Positions 24,301-38,299 of a stretch of DNA of 64,000 bases are shown here, piece by piece. This DNA is from Ochotona curzoniae (lineage: Eukaryota; Chordata; Mammalia; Lagomorpha; Ochotonidae). The stretch lies in contig NW_024466218.1 of the NCBI RefSeq assembly GCF_017591425.1, positions 7,742,001 to 7,806,000 of the forward strand, read 5' to 3'. The notes below the pieces were generated by a model. The model saw only the letters and a program-made list of their open reading frames with translations, was not told where the DNA came from and ran no database searches. Position 1 is the stretch's first letter. Every line of letters begins with the position of its first letter. The translations under genes were made by a program, and so were the position numbers.

Positions 24301-27300
24301 TTCCTGCCAGGAGCCTGGACGTTGATGGGACACGAGGGGGAAGATGTTTTCCTATGAAAGCTGAAGCTGTGCCTTGCATGGTGGCTGAGTAGAGACGAAT
24401 TTGCAATGTGTTATAATAAGTGCTCTTAACATAGTCTGTTGTTAGTACTCCTTTTAAAAGATAAATCAAAGCCAGGCCTGCAATGCCAGCGTATGAATTT
24501 AACAGATGTGATGCCATGGGGGACCTACTGTGTTATAAACTGCAGAAATGGCCTTTTTATGCCTCCAACTCAGGCTAATTCCAAAGAGGCTCCAGGAGCA
24601 CCACGGCGAGGTGAGAGGTCGTGCATTAAGGCAGTGGCACCCACACGTCATGCAGCCTTGTGTGTAATTGGTTCGCAGCCTCGCTCTGATGTCTGGGTGG
24701 TAGCAGTCCCGTCGCCAACCTCGTGCATCCTTCCCAAGGAAAAAAAAAAGTAGGGCAGGCATGGCCGCGCGCAACGTCCAGGTTTTCCTGGGTGAAAGAT
24801 CACTCCGAGATGACACAGCTGAGTAGTCAGCCTGAAATCCTGGTTGGTATTTTATTAATTTTGCACCAAGATAAATCCTGAAATTCTGACAAACTCCATG
24901 ACAGGTGAAATTCCTTCTTGCAGAAGCCGCGCAGCAAGAGGCTGCTCATTTCGTTCTGTTCCGAGGCAGGCAACAGGAGGGCAGCTTTATAATCAGCCCT
25001 CAAAGGACCCCCAGCCGCCCCAGAGTCTCGGGCTGATTGAATAACTCCTGGGCCTCTTCCCCTAGGCCTCCATCAGCGGGGGTCCTGTGGAAAGCAATCT
25101 CCCGCAGACTGGCACTGAAGTGAGCTTTAAACCACCATTTTCTGCTCTCCAGAGGGGCCTGGAGTACTAAAAGATAGATGGACTGCAGATATTTTATGAG
25201 AAACTGTCAGAAGAAGAGCAGAGTAAATGTTTTTTCTTCTTCTTTGAGTCACACTCTACATCACTGTTGAACCTCTCCCGACATCTTCTCCATTTAAAGT
25301 CCCAAATTAATTGGTTGCTAACCTTTAATTCTTCCCTCCCTCTTCTTTGTTGTCTTCCTCTCCACTCACTCCTGCCCCACCTTTTTATTTCTTTTTCTTT
25401 TCTTAAATATTCACACAGAGGCCCTTTGCTTAACCACAGTTGCAGAAAATCAGTACCATTTGCAATGAAATATTTATAATGACAGAATGAAAAATTGGAT
25501 TCATTTTCTGGCCTGTAGCCGAACAGTCTGCAACTTTGTGCAGCATTGTTTAGCATCTCTCACTCCTCCCTTTCATAGGAGACTTGGGTGAAAACATAAG
25601 CGCGCACACGGACAGATGCTAGGCATTGGAAGGCCACCTACCAACACACAAGGCCCGCCTCCTGCACTTCCAAAAGAAAGTAGCGAAAAATTATTTCTTG
25701 TGTGCCTGGGGACCAGGGGTATGGATAGGCGGGGAAGGGTGGGCAAGCATGTCCCAGAAAAACAGTAGAGAGGATCTGATCTGAGTCCAAAGGTAGAGTG
25801 TTCGTTCTGTCTGGAAGGAGGTAGGAGAAGTTTATCAAGGAGCGCAGGGAGCCAGCAGAGCCTGTACTTGCGTCTGAACACAGATGGCATGCTCTGGCAT
25901 CCAGCAGCAGGCTGGTGAGAGGGCGTGGGAGGCAGGGCTGAGAGTGTGAATACAAGTGGAGGATCCTAGCTCACCTTCCCTTTTCCCTGTGTACTCGCTG
26001 CTGTTGGCCTTGCCACGGGACCCTGGGATTCAGAGCCGCCTTCTTTCTTACCCAGGGTGGATGTTGGTGTTTTTTAAAAGATGGAGAGACAAAGGGTGTT
26101 GCTGAGGTCACCCTTGTGTTCACAACCAGCCCATCTCACAAGTGCAGAAACCCACAGACGTTCACAGTCGTCCTTCCTGTTGGACAAGGTTGGACACACA
26201 ACAGAACGCCTGGGAAGTGAATTTCCGTCTACTGGGATACATTCCACTCCCACTCCGCAGACAGGCCCCAGGAACCTGCCGGCTCCGTTTGTCCCCATTG
26301 TGGCACTGGGGGAAAAGGGGATTATACCCCTACCAACGGGGCCTTCTTGGGCTCCTGCCGCAGTCTTTTTTGTTAACCTTTGATTTGCCCCCCTTGGGGA
26401 ACGCTGTGTTTAATTAGTGTTGTTTGCTGTTGGTGGTTTTACAAAAGTAGAAACAGTTCTAAGCGATCCAAGCATGACTTAAAAATGGTCTGAAAGACAT
26501 ATCTTTAAGGTTTCACTCACTGAACTTGCCTCATGCATCGCCAGCTTCATAGGATCAATAATCCATATTTTATTATATAATAAAGGCTGTCTGTAATTAA
26601 ATTAGCCCACTCATTTCATCTGATTAGCCATGTTTTATTCACGGAGAGGAAAAAGTACAAATTTAACATTCATCAGATTACATTTTTTGGAACTAAAGGA
26701 GCCGACACTGTAAACCAATTGTGTAAGTATCGTAGAGAATTCATCTAAGGATTTGTTTAGCTTAGGAACAAGAACAACACATGTCACAGCACACTGCACT
26801 TTTTTTAGTGATGACCTTAATTTCCCCTCTCTTGTGTCCATCTGTCCTCAGCCATCCTGACTTAGAACTGCCTCCAACAGGTCTGTCTCCCAACTGACAC
26901 CAAGCTTCCCACTTTAAAATGTCCCCAAACTATCTGGGAGAAGAGTTCTTTGTCATTTATAACCCCTAGGAGATTCATCTCTTACCCAACATCCATTTCC
27001 TCTCATCCATTCTGGAATTTACCACATAGAAGGTTTTTGGATGCTCTTTCTCCTCTCTCTGAAGCAAAGCTCCAGCAGCAATTTGCACTTTGTTGGCGAG
27101 AATCACCCCACAGGCATGTTATCATTGGGACTTCTGAAAACTTGATGCCTGGCCCAACTTGTGTCCAAGCTTCTAGATTCATCTTTTCCATGCATTCCAA
27201 ATGAAATGATCTTTGAGAAATACTTAGACAGTTCAACTTGAGATGATGTGAAACATGCCACATCGTAGCTTAGGAAGTGGGCCCAAAGTCATGTTACTGA

Positions 27301-28463
27301 GGCGTGTGTGTGATTCTCTAATCAAGGCAAGGATAAAGAAGTTTCCTGCAAAGACTGTTGTACACTGGGGTAAAAACTTTTCTCCTGCACTGTGTGTGAA
27401 TTCAGCAGATTGCTCCCACTTTATCCTTATTATTGCTTGCTTTACTGAATGCCAAAGAGGGGGAAAAATATCTGGCATTAGTTTTTTCAACATGGGTGAA
27501 TCTGATATATTATGCAAGTAAATGGGAACTGTAGCACTCGTATTCAGACTTGATGTTCGCAGGCTAGAGGAAGAGGGTTGAATGGTGAACATTCACGGAC
27601 TGCCGAGTGGAGGTCTGCTTGCTACCGGCTCTCTGAGCTGCTGTGAATGATGGTCAGTGTTAGGAGACAAGACTTGCCAGAGCAGCAGCCCTCCTGACCG
27701 AAGGAAGGAGCTCCGTGTGGAAGCCCTTGGTAGAGAGAAGTTGCATGGTGACCACATGGTCCAAAAGAGAAGCCTCACAATGTAGACTTTATGAGCAAAA
27801 CAACTCTGGGAATATTTCTCTTCCTATTGGTCCAGCCTCTTCCGTGTTGTGGCAGGGTTGTGTTTCTGTTTAAAGTACCAGGTGGTTTAATGAAGTTATT
27901 CTTTTATAAATTTTGCAACACTGAAGCGAGCGCGAGGGCTTTAAATTAGAGTAAGTGCCACTTCTGTGTGGCAGGTTCCTTGGAGGACTGATTAGAATGA
28001 GGCCCCCTGTCGCCAGCCCTTTATGCATGGCCCTGTGGCTGTGTGGATTTGTTTACTGCTCACCTTCACATTTGCATGCATGTGCACCAAGCCTGTTGCC
28101 TTGGCTCTCTGATCATCAAGAACTGTCTTTCTTGCAAGATCAGGTTCAATGCTTCACTCTAAAAACTGCTTTTTTAAAAATTGTATTGCTTTATCATAAT
28201 GAATCAAAATGAACATAGAATAGAAAATTATATAAGGATGTGAGGATTATAGATTACTCTCACCATAGCTACAGCACATCTTTGTCAGAGAGAATTAAAG
28301 GGCTGGCTTCCCAGTAGTTCTGGGTACCATGAGGGGTGAGGAAATGGTCCCAGGGAGACAAAGAAGCAAAGCCGGAAATGATGCACAGGAGGTGGGAGGC
28401 AGGGGAGTTCCACATGGGGGCTTCTGAAGCAGGAAGAAGCATTTCTTGGCAGAGTAGAGAGTA

Positions 28464-28493
28464 GGGGGTTGGAGGGTGGGAGGGAGAGAGGGG
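28464..28493 (+). other. G-quadruplex-capable G-rich tract
   Basis: Runs of G at 28464-28468, 28474-28476, 28478-28480, 28482-28484 and 28490-28493 are separated by loops of one to five bases. This meets the usual G3+N1-7 rule on the + strand, which is also the transcribed RNA sense of the ZNF521 intron. Confidence 0.6.
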
Positions 28494-28748
28494 TGGCCCT
28501 GCCATCTGTACACCTACAGGATTCTGAGAGCAAATAGTAGAGAGGAGAGGATGCTAGTCTGTCTTAGGACAGGATTCAGTTAAGAGTCAGAACTGCACTC
28601 CAGTACTCCCAGGTTCTCTTGATATCCAATGAGAGCTTGCTACTTACATAAGGATGATTTAGGGGAGACAGGAAGGGAGGATGTGATTACAAAAATGGGG
28701 GCTGAAACTTTCCACAACACCCAAAAACATCCAGAGAAGGCAGAAAAT

Positions 28749-28768
28749 CAAGCAAGCAAGCAAGCAAG
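28749..28768. repeat. (CAAG)5 tetranucleotide repeat
   Basis: Five perfect caag units followed by an A-rich run. Confidence 0.9.
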
Positions 28769-31224
28769 AAAAAAAATAATAGTGTGTCACCCTTGAGTGT
28801 AAAATTTTTCTTGCTTTCTGCCAGAATAGGAGCCTTTGAAGTATTTGCATCTTGAAGGGACTTTTCCTAAAATTTCAAATGTGCTACTTGGGGCATCATC
28901 AGATTTAATCTCCATGCAGGACTACATTTCTGCAGGAAAGAAGGATCAAGGGTAAACTCCAGGGATTTCACCTGCTGAACCCATTGACGTTCACATCTTT
29001 GTGAGACAGACACTCCCTTGCTTAGGCATGGAATGCCTCAGGATGTGGCTCATACTTAACACGGTTTAATTATGTAAATCGGCATGTTGTCCTTTTGATG
29101 GTTTTAGTCTTATGTTTGTTTACTAACACAAAGCTTATGGTGGAGAAAGATGTTTTGTGTTCTTAGTGATTTATAGCATGTTTGGCTAACCTGTAATGTG
29201 AGTTTTTACTTGCTAGAGAGTGCGTTGGTGTTTTTTAATAAAAGAAATAATGTACTACAAGGAAGTGGTGCTCCTTTTGCTCTTTGCACATGTTCAACAA
29301 AATATGTTTCATAATTATTGGAATTTGGGTGACGGGAAGTCCTTGGCCCTGTCCGGTGGAGGAGCGGAGTCTTAGTCCCCTCCTCTGCACAGAAGGGGTG
29401 CCCTTGGAATATAAGCTGTGCTGCCTTGTGGTTCTCCTGTGCTGATCAGATGACCTTTTCAATCTAATGGACCAGAATTTAAATCCTAAGCCTAATACTT
29501 TAAAAATCAATGCCCCGCTCCAGCATCACCCAGGATATAACTAAGTTTCAGTGGCTTTCATACACTAAAGTGAAGTAAGGTAATGCTGTGGAGTCTTGTA
29601 ACTGATGGCCAGACAAGCCAGCATGACTGCAAGATCCTGGGCTAAAAAGTGTTGAGGCTGTGGCAAATTTCACCAAGTAAATCCTCTAAACAACCTTCTG
29701 GGATTTGAAACTCCAAGGGAAAAGGGAGGAGTAGGAAATATGTATTGTTTGGAAAAGGACATTTCTGAGTAATTATCAATGTAAGCTCCCATTATTTGTT
29801 ACTAATTACTGTACAAGATCGTTAAAGAATTGGCAGAAGTTGGTTTAATTGCGTTTGATTGGAAAAAGGATCCCGAATATGGCTTCAGCATTGGGAGTCA
29901 GTGGTGGGAGTCAGAGAAGAAATTTGTATTCACCCAAGATTAACACATTACAGCATCGGACAAGCCTTCTTTTCTCCCCCCTTCCTTCCACAGATTTATT
30001 TATCTTTAAGGTATCTAAAATTAGAGCACGAAGAAGGGGCGCCGTTAGTGGATGTAGAATTGGAAGGAGGTCATTCTTAACCTTGTTTACAGATGTTCTA
30101 GTTTAGAAAGCACCAGTGTGATAAATTAAACATTACAGGGGGAAAAAAATTAAAGCCTAGCAACAACTGGCACATGGACACATCTGTCTGTGCAGCACTG
30201 ACTTAATCCCTGAATATCTTATTAGACAGTATTGCCTATCAAAGCCTTCTGTCCCACAATACGCTGGGACCTGGCAATTCTAGAAGCTGGGCGGAATCCT
30301 TATGTCCCAGCCTCCCTTCCGCTTTGGCTGACTTGCTGTCACTTCATTTAAATTTTCTTTGGACTCTTTGAATATACACAGGTAGCTGAATGTTTGGTTT
30401 TCTTTTACAAATAAACTTCAGACTTTTAATACATTGCCCAGTGGCCAATTTGCTTTTTCAAGCTTGTTCTTCCAATTCAGTGCTATTTCCCCCCTCTCAT
30501 TGTAGTATACAGTGTGTGCTGTTGTTAGTTCCAAAGAGGATAATTTTCAAGCCTGTCAGGTATGCAAAACAGATGGGATCAGCTCACAGCTGAAATTTTA
30601 CCACTGTTTTTAAGTTCTTTGTAGAAAATGAAATTGTTGCATGGGTAGTATTTCCCACACCTGATCCAGGAGTAGGATATGTCCTAGTGAAGGGAATAGA
30701 AGAAAAGATTTGTTTAATTTCTCCATAACGTCTAGTTGTCAAAATGCTAGTTCTGCATTAGCAACTTGGACATTACATTATTTATGCAATTAGTTTTTGA
30801 TCAGACTCCTGAAGATTCACAGTAGATAAAGACTTTGCTAATTAATTGAATTTTTTTTTACCACATTGTTAACCACTGTGGGATTTTCCAGCTTAGTTTG
30901 CTATTGTTTAAAAAAATAATAATAAGAGGTTCTTTGTGACAGGGCTCCCTACCCACTCCCCAGCTCAGATAATGCTCGACCCCACCAAAGGCTTCTCCTC
31001 CGTAGCCATTCCTGCCCTCGGCTCTCTGGGATCCTGAGCTTTTGCTGATGACCTTCTATCCTGCCTCCTCATTGGTCTAGCTTAGGCAAGGGTGACTTCT
31101 TTGAGAACTCAGCCCCCCAGTTTAAAGGCCCTTACTCCATGTCCCACAGCACACCCTGTTCCTGGTAGGTGGTACTAGCCATGGCGGTTAATATCCACCA
31201 GCAAAAACTCTACAGTTGTTCCTG

Positions 31225-31380
31225 CTGGAAGTGACTTAGCCGTTGGACTGTATGTAAGACCTTTGTAAGACTGACTTAAACTCTCTAGGACTTACTTTTC
31301 TCATCAATAAAATGAGATATTAGAGAAGGTGCTGCTGGGTCCCCCTGGGATCAGAAACCAAGTTCTAGCTTGTCAGCTGC
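31225..31380 (+). repeat. MIR-like fragment
   Basis: gtgacttagccgttggac, followed by aaactctctaggacttactt and tcatcaataaaatgagat, follows the MIR pattern (ligand-free RNA-derived SINE core, then the cctcatctgtaaaatggg segment). Diverged. Confidence 0.5.
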
Positions 31381-34300
31381 ATTACTTAGAAGTGGAATTA
31401 TACCTGCCCTTGACTCTAGACCTGCCACTCTTCCAAAGCAGGTAGCTCTTTCTATTCTGTAAGTATTCATTCCCAAAACTTAATATTTGGGTCATTTTAT
31501 ACATTGTTATATCCTCAGTATTACTAGTGCAGCAGCGGTTGTCACTAAAATGCACTGCTTTTGTCCACTGATGGTACATGCAGCATCTTAGTGAGTCTAA
31601 AGGAGTGAACATTTTTGGATTCAGCTTCTCACCAAAAAAAAAAAAAAATGCCATTTACTCCACAATTTTTTTAGAACTGTCCACTTTCACCCATTGACTA
31701 TCTTTTAAAATGCCATGTCATACAATGTCATGTGCTAAATGTGTATTCTTTGGACATGCTTCGGTTTTTAAGTTGGAGAATATACCATTTAGACTAAACA
31801 CTAAGTAGGAAATCCAAGCAAGGCACACTGAAAGTGCTTTCAATGCAAAGTAAATTCAGAGTAACTCTATGCCTTTCCTATCCCCACCTGTTCCTGAACT
31901 TGATCTCTAATTATCTTGGCAAACCTATCAATAACAAGATGGGTCAACAACAAGACCTCCTAGTTAGTGCTATTCATCACACTGCATAGGCCAACATCCC
32001 TGCTTCCCCTTTGGATGAGTTCTGCGTTACAAACACTTCAGACACTTTCAGTGCAGAACTCTCCACGTCTCCAAGCATCCGTTCACTCAGACAATAGAAG
32101 GACATTGTCCTCAAAGGAGTGTGGTATGCAGGAATGTCTGGGAACACATCTGGCTATCAAGCTGGGAAGGTGCCACTGGTATGTGGTCCACAGAAGCAAA
32201 GGAGACTGTCAGACTTATAACAGGGCCCAGAATAGCCTCCCAGAGCCATGAACCAACCAGTCCCAAGTGGTAGAAATACTGAGTTTGGGACATTGTGCCT
32301 TAAGCAAAGCCCTAAGCCTTCCTGGTCTTCTAGGACTCATGTAGTTCGTGAGCTCCCCTCTAAGACATTGCAGGTGAATGGCGTGTGTTTTGACTGGAAT
32401 GCTTGTGGGAGCTAGTTTGGATGAGGAGGAAGAACATTATATTGTGGCTCAGGAGCATGACTTCTAAACATAATCTCATGGACTTGTCAGTGTCCCCATG
32501 CTTCCCAGATGACTCGGCTAGCCCTTTGCTGAGTTATTTAGCATCCATGTCCAGGGAACAATGACAAGAAAATGTCTTTCAGTGGGGTTTCTTATAATAT
32601 GAGATCGTTTCCTGAGGGAGGTGTGATAAAAACGTCACTGCTGGAATCATTTAAAACTGGCCTGGAGTATAAACTTTATAAAACAGCTCTGTTCCTGCAA
32701 GGGGACAAATGAAATAACCTGATAGTCCTCTTCTATCTTGAATATCTTGTAGTTTTCTGATCACTTCTGATGATGCCATTTCACCTCTTGCTTTAATATA
32801 GCCTAGTGTCATCCACAAATGCTTTGAGATGTCAATCCAGGCCCATGTGAACTGCTAAATGTCAGAAGAAAATGCATCAGTGTCGCTGTAAGTTGCCGGT
32901 GATGACATTATCATATGAAAAAATAAAAAGGGAAATTCTGTCAGTGCAAACATGATCATCAATGCAACATTCATGGTGTTAAAGAGAGGGGCCAAAGCAT
33001 ATCATGACAGTTTCAGAAGTGCCATTGCTGTCATAATAGAATAATCTCATTCTGATAAATTCTACAAATGTAAAAATTGCGAGTCAATGCTCCTGCTATG
33101 AAAAATCCACTCTGCATAATTTTCTGTATTCTCACACAGTTTTGGAGAGATATTATGTATAAAATAAATATTTTTAAATAATCATTCAAGTATATGTCAC
33201 AAAGTGCATATACCTGATTGTATTTCTTATGTTCATCAGGTAAGATACATGAAAATAAAATTACCTCAGATTTCTTCAGCCACAGTGTACAACATCTTTG
33301 GACAGTGGAAACTTTGGGACAGCAAAGCAGGGTATAAATGCTATTTTGAGTGACTTGGGATCTTATGATTTTTAGAACATTCTAAATAATAAGTCCACAG
33401 CTGTAGCTATTCATTTTTAACCAATTTATAAGTATGAGGACTTTTGTAATTATGTGTTAATTTATTAACATCACCATTCTGTGAATCTTATTAAGATGCT
33501 TAGAGTTCACCCTTAGCCATTGCGATGATTTTTTTTTTCCCTCTAATATACATGGGGAGACCCGGTATCGTGTGCTCATTAGCTGCATTTGCTAGAGGAA
33601 GTTGAGACTGAAAAAGAGAGAGAGAAGAAATGTAAAACTCTTGATTAGAAAGTATAATTTAATAGAACACATATTGAACCAAATGTATTGATTAATGTAG
33701 AAGATATAGTACATATATTGATTCAAACCAGAGATTTAGTACTAAAAGCTCTAAGCCAAAAAAAGCTGTTGCACATTGCTACAAAAGTCAGTTTAATGCT
33801 GTCCTTGAGAATGCCTTCACAAAGAAATTCTTCTAATGTTTGAGGACTAGGTAGAATGCGGTATATGTCAGTCTGATCCCGGAGGGTTTTATTTTGTACT
33901 CTAATAGCTGTTACGAGCCTACATTATATCCAAGGAGTAATTTTCCTTAGGGGTGCCCGGCTCGCTTTGTGTCAATATTCTAGCATTTTAAGTCACGTAC
34001 AGTATATGCTTCTGGGAACAGGGAAGGAGCCAGCCAGACTCATAATGGTCTGCATTCATTAATAAAGGCAGAAGCTTCTGTCCCTGCATTGCCCACTACA
34101 GGGATGCCTCTTTGGCCTTCAGGGACCCGTACAGACACATTTAAAGAAAGCTTTATTTTGAGTGGGCAGATGAAATGTAGGACTTGCAGGCATTTCCTAA
34201 GTCAGCTGTATGCCCCAGCACAGGAATGACCTTAACGGGTCAAAGAAGAATGCAGGTCAAAAGACTTATTATCCAGCCTGTTGGAAACCAATTGCTTTTG

Positions 34301-37257
34301 TTTAAAAAAAATAATAGAAAATAAAAAAGCAGGGTGTTTAAAGGTGGACTGTCATGTAGAATTCGGTTTGCAGCATGTAATGCGTGACTCACTGAATGTG
34401 AACTGGAATATGCTTCTAGAAGAAATCAGAGAATCGCTTATCCTGGGTGTTTACAGATAAAGGTCCAACCCCGGTGATAAGAGGAAGGGTAATATAATTG
34501 CTTAATCAGTGATGATTGATTACCAATGTTTGTGTTCTTCAACTATAGAAAAAACAGCCCACTGCCACAGCGCTGTCACCATCTGTTGAAGGAAACAGCC
34601 ACATTTAATCTTGATATTTCTTTATTTCTTCCCGCCTTGCATTGTTTCGGAGCCACAATTGCCTACTATTTCATCTGGTTGGAAAACATCTCATTTAAAT
34701 TGAATAGAACAGCAGTTTACATACAGGATTCTAATGACACAGTGAACTAGTGGAAAGCTTTGGTGTTTTTTGTTTTCAATTGCTATTTTGAAAAACGCAT
34801 GCTGCCTCTTTTCTCTTAGTTTGTGAAGCTTGTCAGAATTGGTTTGAGACAAAAGGTTATAAATAGACAAGCCACGGTAAAAGTGATGAACCTCTCTGAA
34901 TCGACAGATGTCACAAAACTTCCATTCAGAAGTCATTGGGTTATTTTTTTTTATGATGATTGCTACTTAACGTTTTATGGATGCCAGCAGAGGGTTACAG
35001 AGCACAGCCATGATCCCTGCCAAAGAGTTGGGCAAAAACTTTTGTGGGGTAGGAATTTAATTTTTTTCCCAGCCCTGGGAAGGTAGATTCCCCCTGGTTT
35101 TCCTCCAAATTTTCCTTCATCATTAGTGAAGGTGCAAATTTCAACATCACATCAGGATTGCAGGAAAATGGGATCTGGAAGCCTAGGTGGACAGTTTCAG
35201 AGGACCGTGAGTTTTTATTTTTATTTGAAAATATTTTTCTTGGCTCCCGTTTGAAATAGACTTAAACCATTTGACCAGCAAATGTGGTCAGCTCGCAGAA
35301 AAGAAGGAGGCTGAATTAATCGTTTGTTAGGGTGCCAAGCCCAAAATGAGGATTCCAGCCTTGTAAAATGAAAGGCATCTCATATTTAAAAAGAAATGTG
35401 TCGTGCTAGAAGGGAATTTTTAAGGCCCTCATCTGTTTTTTAGCTTTCTAAGTTTAATTTCACATTTAGGGAGGGGGAAAAAAAGTACTGAGCACGCTCC
35501 TTCCAAATGGGGCCCTTTGCAGTAACGAAAGTGTTTTTGAAACCTATTAAGGTACCATACCTCAGTGGAGCTTCCTTTAAGCTTTAAGGTGTGATGTGGA
35601 TTTTATTTATTTTTTTTTAACACAAGCCCCCCTCGTGTAAAACAACTGTTCATAACTGGGATTAATGGTTTGCAATTTCCAGTTACTTAGACATGGGGTC
35701 TCCCGGAGATGGCTTTTTGCAGAGTGGAATATGGCTCTCTGTGGGATTACAGAAGTTTTCTTCTCTCCCCCCTTCCTTGGCTGTCCTCACCCCCCACCTC
35801 CACCAATGTTGCACCGATGTTCTCCTCGATTATGTAAAACACTTTCCCTTCATTGGAACAGATATTTTTTCTCATAACCTGTCATTGCATTAAAGTGCTT
35901 TGGGGACTGTGAATTGCTGTGTAAAATTGGTGAGATTACCCACTGCTTTTGTTCTAGTGCAGTGGTTTCCTCCAGTTCCAGAGAGCTGGAAACTGGCATA
36001 CAGGAGAAGGCGGCTTGCTGGATGCCTGGGATGCCTCCTGCTCTCTCCTCCGCCTCTGGGGACTGGCTCTGTGGTGTGGCCACTAGCCAGGGCGAGCGCT
36101 CGCTGAGCCTCGGAGCCTACCTGCTCCTTTGGCTTGGTGCTTCTGTTGTCTGTGCTTCATCTTTCCCTCATGCCTCTCACCCCTTTGTAGAGAAATGATG
36201 CCTGTGGTTTTTAAAACCTACCCAGGGCAACCGAGAAGATCATTGTCAAGTCTAGAGCCTGACCTCACCGAAAGGTGATGGCCGGGAGCAAGGTGTGTGC
36301 CTTAGACATTGCAGCACTTCCTTGAGAACGGGACAGCGGGGATCTGTGGTCTCTGTGGACTTGGAATACGGCTCCAGGAAGGGGAGCAGAGCCCCTCTCA
36401 GGGACCCATGGGGACAAGAAGGAATCAGAGCTGCCTGATACCCATCCTCCCAACACAAATATGCCCGTTGCCGGAGAATCTGTGGGAATAGGTCCCCTTC
36501 CCACCAAGAGAACCCATCAGTGAACAGGACTGGCAAGAGGTAGGGGGAGGTGGGACAGGCTAGCATGACCTTTACCAGAACTGCAGCGGGAAAGTCAAGA
36601 AAAAATAAACCAAGAATAAGAGATCTCCATATGCAAGCTTCACCACACTCAGACAACTTAGTTTTCATTCCTCACACCATGTTTTCCCTTCTGACATGAC
36701 TTATATTGGGGCTCTTATTTTTGTATAAGCTTGTATTTCACAGCCCGCATGCTTGACCTTCTCACAGCTTATGTTTTACCCTTGTATGTCCAAGGCATCC
36801 TCCTGTTAGAAGATGCAGTAAGCAATGTCTGTGTTTCTCTTCTTTTCCTTACTCCCTTGAAGACACTGGTGTGTCTTCACAGCTGCCAATCATTGTGGAC
36901 AGTTTGTTTTGGGTGTTGTAGAGTATCCCAGCCTAGGCTCATGTCAAAGCTTGGGTACAACTGTGTTAGCTCTTCCTTTATTGGCCCCCTTAGTCCTATC
37001 TAATCAGAATGCCCATGGTAACACATAAGCTTTTAAAATACTCTTCTTCCTGTCAGTCTCTTGCCATTTCAGTAACTACTGTCATAGATTCTTGTAATTT
37101 TCTTTTTGTAATTGTTAAGTTTAAAAAAAAAACTTTCTAAAACGCCAGAATTAAGTCTGAAATGGCAAGAGGTAGGAGAAAGCTTGGACAGTGCATTTGG
37201 AGTAATGGAACTTTTTACTGTCTGTAACCTTGTTAGTCATCATTGTATTGATCTTTT

Positions 37258-37556
37258 TAAAATTCTGTGTTTTATTTGAAAGTCAGAGAGACAGAGAAGC
37301 CGAGATCCATCTTGCTTCCACTGTTCCATCCCCACACTGGTCTGGGTCAAAGCCAGGGCCCAGGAACTCCCTTCAGTTCTCCCACGTGGATGATAGGAAC
37401 CTGAGTTCTTGGGCAGGCCCCTGCTGTCTCCCAGGATCAGCATAGGAGGCTAGATCAAAAGCAACAGGTAGCAAGAGGTCAGACCAGGACCTCCAATGTG
37501 GGACCCAGGCATCCTATTCTAACAGTTAATTCACTGTGTCCTAGTACCTGGCCCAA
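37258..37556 (-). repeat. C-SINE, older subfamily, antisense
   Basis: ttttatttgaaagtcagaga start, then gggtcaaagccagggcccag, gttctcccacgtggatgata, gtctcccaggatcagcatag and ccaatgtgggacccaggcat. Antisense order of the older C-SINE. Confidence 0.75.
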
Positions 37557-37987
37557 TATTATTGTTTTTCTAAGAAAATAGAGTATTTGGGGGTGGGAGA
37601 CCTCATCATTGTTTTCTGTGCTCTAACTACATATTTGTGAAAAATACTTTTTCAAAATTATTTAAAATTAATGGCCCAGTAAGATTACTACCAGATGCTC
37701 CTTGAGGCTAATACCAATGAGAAAAGCTTATCTTCCACTGAATTAATAAAATCAAGTGTGTTTTAAATAAGTGGTTGTGGCTTGCTGCTTCTCCTTGGAA
37801 AATAAGCTAAGTTGGAAATAGGGGCAGGAAACAGACGCTCCATGTGGGATTCCCTGATGCCTCTCCAGTACTCCCAACCCTCACCTCTGGGCAGACATCA
37901 GCCACCATGCCTCCAACAGATTCCTAGTGGTGGGGAGTGAGAAGAAAACAAAGCCCTCTGCTTAAAACTCTGACACAGACCCACATT

Positions 37988-38284
37988 GCATATTAGCCAG
38001 TAAAGCTGCCACCTGCAACACTTGTATCAGATAAGAGCACCAGTTTGAATCCCAGCTGTTTCACTTCTAATCCAGCTCCCTGCTAATGTATCCGAGAAAG
38101 GAAACAAAAGATGGCCTCTGCTACCCACGTGGGAGACTCAGAGGCCATCGCTGGCTTCACTGTGCTCATCCTCAGCTGTTGCAGCCATCTGGGGAGTGAA
38201 CCAGTGGATAGAAGATCTCTCTCTCTCTTTCTCTTTATCTCCTTCTCCCTATAACTCTTTCAAGTGAATAACTAAATCTTTACA
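37988..38284 (+). repeat. C-SINE, sense
   Basis: gttcaatc-type B box region (caccagtttgaatcccagct), atccagctccctgctaatg, acccacgtgggagactcaga, tgcagccatctggggagtga, a CT-rich stretch, and the tail aagtgaataactaaatc. Confidence 0.75.
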
Positions 38285-38299
38285 AAAGAAAAACCTGAT

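Larger units (their letters stand above)
19879..37257. other. 17.4 kb interval with no lagomorph SINE, inside the terminal intron
   Basis: Apart from the repeat near 20150-20745, an MIR at 31225-31380 and short simple repeats, I recognise no interspersed element here. Elsewhere C-SINEs occur about every 3-4 kb. No gene is visible. Many sub-stretches mix ATTA, octamer, SOX-like and GATA-like cores (21000-21330, 22750-23110, 24830-25250, 26400-26650, 32560-33480, 34330-35660). Old, diverged repeats that I could not recognise may still be present. Confidence 0.6.

Noticed and set aside
24071..24517. Open frame of 148 codons on the minus strand
   Set aside because: No recognisable protein features; neighbouring frames are open too.
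34982..34995. CTCF-like ccagcagagggtta
   Set aside because: Matches only the first part of the core and lacks the following GC positions.
36252..36668. Open frame of 138 codons on the minus strand
   Set aside because: No domain, no conserved motif visible, inside the intron of a gene on the other strand.
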